DNA from: Cohaesibacter marisflavi
GTDB taxonomy: Bacteria; Pseudomonadota; Alphaproteobacteria; Rhizobiales; Cohaesibacteraceae
Length of the DNA: 64,000 bases
Direction: 5' to 3'
Assembly (NCBI RefSeq): GCF_900115225.1
Contig: NZ_FOVR01000016.1
Span: 44,688 to 108,687, forward strand
Shown: piece after piece, positions 62,636 to 64,000 of the stretch
How positions within the stretch are numbered: position 1 is the first letter of the stretch
How the letters are laid out: each line of letters begins with the position of its first letter
The notes under the pieces: generated by a model
Database searches by the model: none
What the model saw: only the letters and a program-made list of their open reading frames with translations
What the model was told of the DNA's origin: nothing
Program-made: the position numbers and the translations under genes

Positions 62636-62698
62636 AGTTCTTGCAAAAGAAGAACTAGACTAAAGTTTACTCAATCGCGACTCTTTTCTTCAGAAAAG
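62636..62698. promoter_or_regulatory. Two inverted repeats in the kduD-kdgK gap
   Basis: AGTTCTT-GCAAAAG-AAGAACT (62636-62656) and CTTTTCT-TC-AGAAAAG (62683-62698) are perfect inverted repeats. They could be operators for a uronate regulator or extra RNA hairpins. kdgK may have its own promoter here. Confidence 0.35.
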
Positions 62699-62723
62699 TC
62701 GATAACTTTTCATCAAAAAAGCC

Positions 62724-63482
62724 CTAGCGCGCTAGCCAGCCGCCATCAACTGCAATGGTATAGCCATTGATATAGGAAGAAGCAGGCGACGACAGGAACA
62801 CGACCGGACCGGCCAGATCGGATGGCAGGCCCCAGCGGCCAGCAGGGATACGATCAAGAATTTCCTTGCTGCGAGCAGCATCTTCGCGCAGAGCCTGCGT
62901 GTTGTTGGTGGCCATGTAGCCCGGAGCGATGGCATTCACATTGATGTCGTGCTTTGCCCATTCGTTGGCCAGCAGACGGGTGACGCCCATGACACCGGAC
63001 TTGGATGCCGTATAGGAAGGCACGCGGATACCACCCTGGAAGGACAGCATGGAAGCGACATTGACGATGTTGCCGCCTTCACCCTGAGCCACAAACTGCT
63101 TGGCAACAGCCTGCGACAGGAAGAATACTGATTTGATGTTGATATTCATCACATCATCCCAGTCCTTCTCGGTGAACTCGATGGCGTCTTCACGACGAAT
63201 GATGCCTGCATTATTGACCAGAATGTCGATACGACCATATTCGGCAACCGTTTTGGCAACAATATCAGGGATATCATCCATTTTCATGAGGTTGGCGCGG
63301 ATATCGAGGAATTTGCGACCAAGACCTTTGATCATGTCCTTGGTATCGGATGGCTCAACGATATTGACACCAGCAATGTCGCAGCCCGCTTTGGCAAGAC
63401 CAACAGCCATACCCTGACCCAGGCCGGTATCACAGCCGGTTACAATGGCAATTTTACCAGAGAGATCAAATTGTTCTTTCAT
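62724..63482 (-). CDS. kduD: 2-dehydro-3-deoxy-D-gluconate 5-dehydrogenase
   Basis: A 252-aa SDR matching E. coli KduD nearly throughout. GKIAIVTGCDTGLGQGMAVGLAKAGCDI, ILVNNAGIIRREDAIEFTEKDWDDVMNINIKSVFFLSQA, SMLSFQGGIRVPSYTASKSGVMGVTRLLANEWAKHDINVNAIAPGYMATNN (catalytic Tyr/Lys) and the end NGYTIAVDGGWLAR are visible. It reduces 2,5-diketo-3-deoxygluconate to KDG in the cytoplasm. The start is the second ATG of an ATG-ATG pair. It lies downstream of uxaB. Confidence 0.95.
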   Translation of the reverse strand: MKEQFDLSGKIAIVTGCDTGLGQGMAVGLAKAGCDIAGVNIVEPSDTKDMIKGLGRKFLDIRANLMKMDDIPDIVAKTVAEYGRIDILVNNAGIIRREDAIEFTEKDWDDVMNINIKSVFFLSQAVAKQFVAQGEGGNIVNVASMLSFQGGIRVPSYTASKSGVMGVTRLLANEWAKHDINVNAIAPGYMATNNTQALREDAARSKEILDRIPAGRWGLPSDLAGPVVFLSSPASSYINGYTIAVDGGWLAR

Positions 63483-63506
63483 CATATTGACTCCATTTAC
63501 TATTCG

Positions 63507-64000
63507 TTATGCGTCAATCCACTGCACCAGACGATCCAGAGTAAATGGCTCGTTGGTCAGGAATGCATAAGCTTCTGAGACGGCAGCGACGAGGGTGTCA
63601 CTTGCCAGAGATTTCCCCCAGATACTTTCTTCGCCGAGGTAAGCCTTGACCATTGCCTCAACACCTTGCGCCTCTTTCAGCGCACCGATTTCAGCCATCT
63701 TGGCGATCACGTCTTCTGCATCGCGTGGTGGCAATTCGGCACTGCCTTCAAAGGCACCGGTATAGAAAGCAAGCCAGGCTGCCAGCGACAGGCTCATGCA
63801 ACGCGGCGCCTTGCCGGTTGCTGCCATGGCGCTTTCAAAGCGTGGCAAGTTGCGGGTATGGAACTTGGCCAGACCATTCAGCGAGATATCGTACCAGCGA
63901 TGCACGATGAACGGGTTGGCAAAACGACGCAGGACCTCGGCACTGAACTCGTTCAGTTCTTCGCGCGGCAGCGACAGATATGGGATGATTTCCTGCTCAA
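63507..64000 (-). CDS. uxaB: Tagaturonate/fructuronate reductase, mannitol dehydrogenase family (partial)
   Basis: The C-terminal 163 codons of a long-chain polyol dehydrogenase-family enzyme; the N-terminus lies beyond the window. Visible are EQEIIPYLSLPREELNEFSAEVLRRFANPFIVHRWYDISLNGLAKFHTRNLPRFE, which match the C-terminal domain of altronate oxidoreductase (UxaB), and SLAAWLAFYTGAF. The reductase converts tagaturonate to altronate with NADH in galacturonate breakdown. UxuB (mannonate) is a possible alternative. kduD, kdgK and eda follow. Confidence 0.82.
   Translation of the reverse strand, partial: EQEIIPYLSLPREELNEFSAEVLRRFANPFIVHRWYDISLNGLAKFHTRNLPRFESAMAATGKAPRCMSLSLAAWLAFYTGAFEGSAELPPRDAEDVIAKMAEIGALKEAQGVEAMVKAYLGEESIWGKSLASDTLVAAVSEAYAFLTNEPFTLDRLVQWIDA

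Noticed and set aside
1..64000. CRISPR arrays, insertion sequences, phage genes, tRNA and rRNA
   Set aside because: No regularly spaced repeats, transposase or integrase motifs, cloverleaf-like or rRNA-like segments were seen on reading through.

Overview
The window comes from an alphaproteobacterium, most likely a marine or host-associated member of the Hyphomicrobiales. The evidence is moderate GC, many TRAP/ABC/SSS importers, and alphaproteobacterial families such as ChvE-GguA-GguB, NagB-II-type SIS deaminase, BKACE, MaoC-Pta fusion and DctQMP. The genus is not determined. There are no rRNA or tRNA genes, insertion sequences, phage genes or CRISPR arrays. The whole stretch is a chain of catabolic modules, each with its own importer and regulator.

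Region 1 (1-8.5 kb) handles amino sugars and cell-wall sugars. A leftward unit (MurQ-like etherase, sugar-binding protein, two permeases) diverges from a rightward operon (GntR/UTRA regulator, SIS-type deaminase, NagA deacetylase, ROK kinase, CutC-family protein).

Region 2 (8.5-23.9 kb) is a ureido/hydantoin amino-acid module. Leftward lie a TRAP transporter (Q, M, P), diaminopropionate ammonia-lyase, an M20 carbamoylase, a D-carbamoylase and an uncharacterised PLP enzyme. Rightward lie two paralogous RpiR regulators, a PotDABC-like ABC importer and a D-hydantoinase/dihydropyrimidinase. Palindromes of the form TGAAA-N6-TTTCA precede the second regulator and the ABC operon.

Region 3 (24-40.4 kb) holds a cyclase-family enzyme, an Ldh-family dehydrogenase, a two-domain HAD protein, an IclR regulator, a thiolase and a MaoC-Pta fusion, then a leftward operon (cupin, SDR, 3-hydroxyacyl-CoA-type dehydrogenase, SSS symporter, two very small membrane proteins, BKACE) and a separate acetoacetate CoA-transferase pair. 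Together these read as a beta-hydroxy-acid or beta-keto-acid degradation route. BKACE would yield acetoacetate plus an acyl-CoA, the CoA-transferase and thiolase would finish the job, and a shared motif links the promoters. The substrate is unknown. This is the most promising undescribed system in the window.

Region 4 (40.8-43.7 kb) is a tightly overlapping CHAD-ParA-CYTH operon, plausibly tied to polyphosphate. Region 5 (43.8-48.3 kb) is galETK with a divergent LacI regulator. Region 6 (48.4-50.2 kb) is pyrC-pyrE. Region 7 (50.4-60.0 kb) is L-arabinose use: araB, a divergent AraC-type regulator, araA and araD, and the chvE-gguA-gguB importer. Region 8 (60.9-64 kb) is hexuronate catabolism: uxaB (cut by the window end), kduD, kdgK and eda.

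Starts were chosen by ribosome-binding sites and family N-termini. All functional calls come from reading motifs by eye, and no database search was run.
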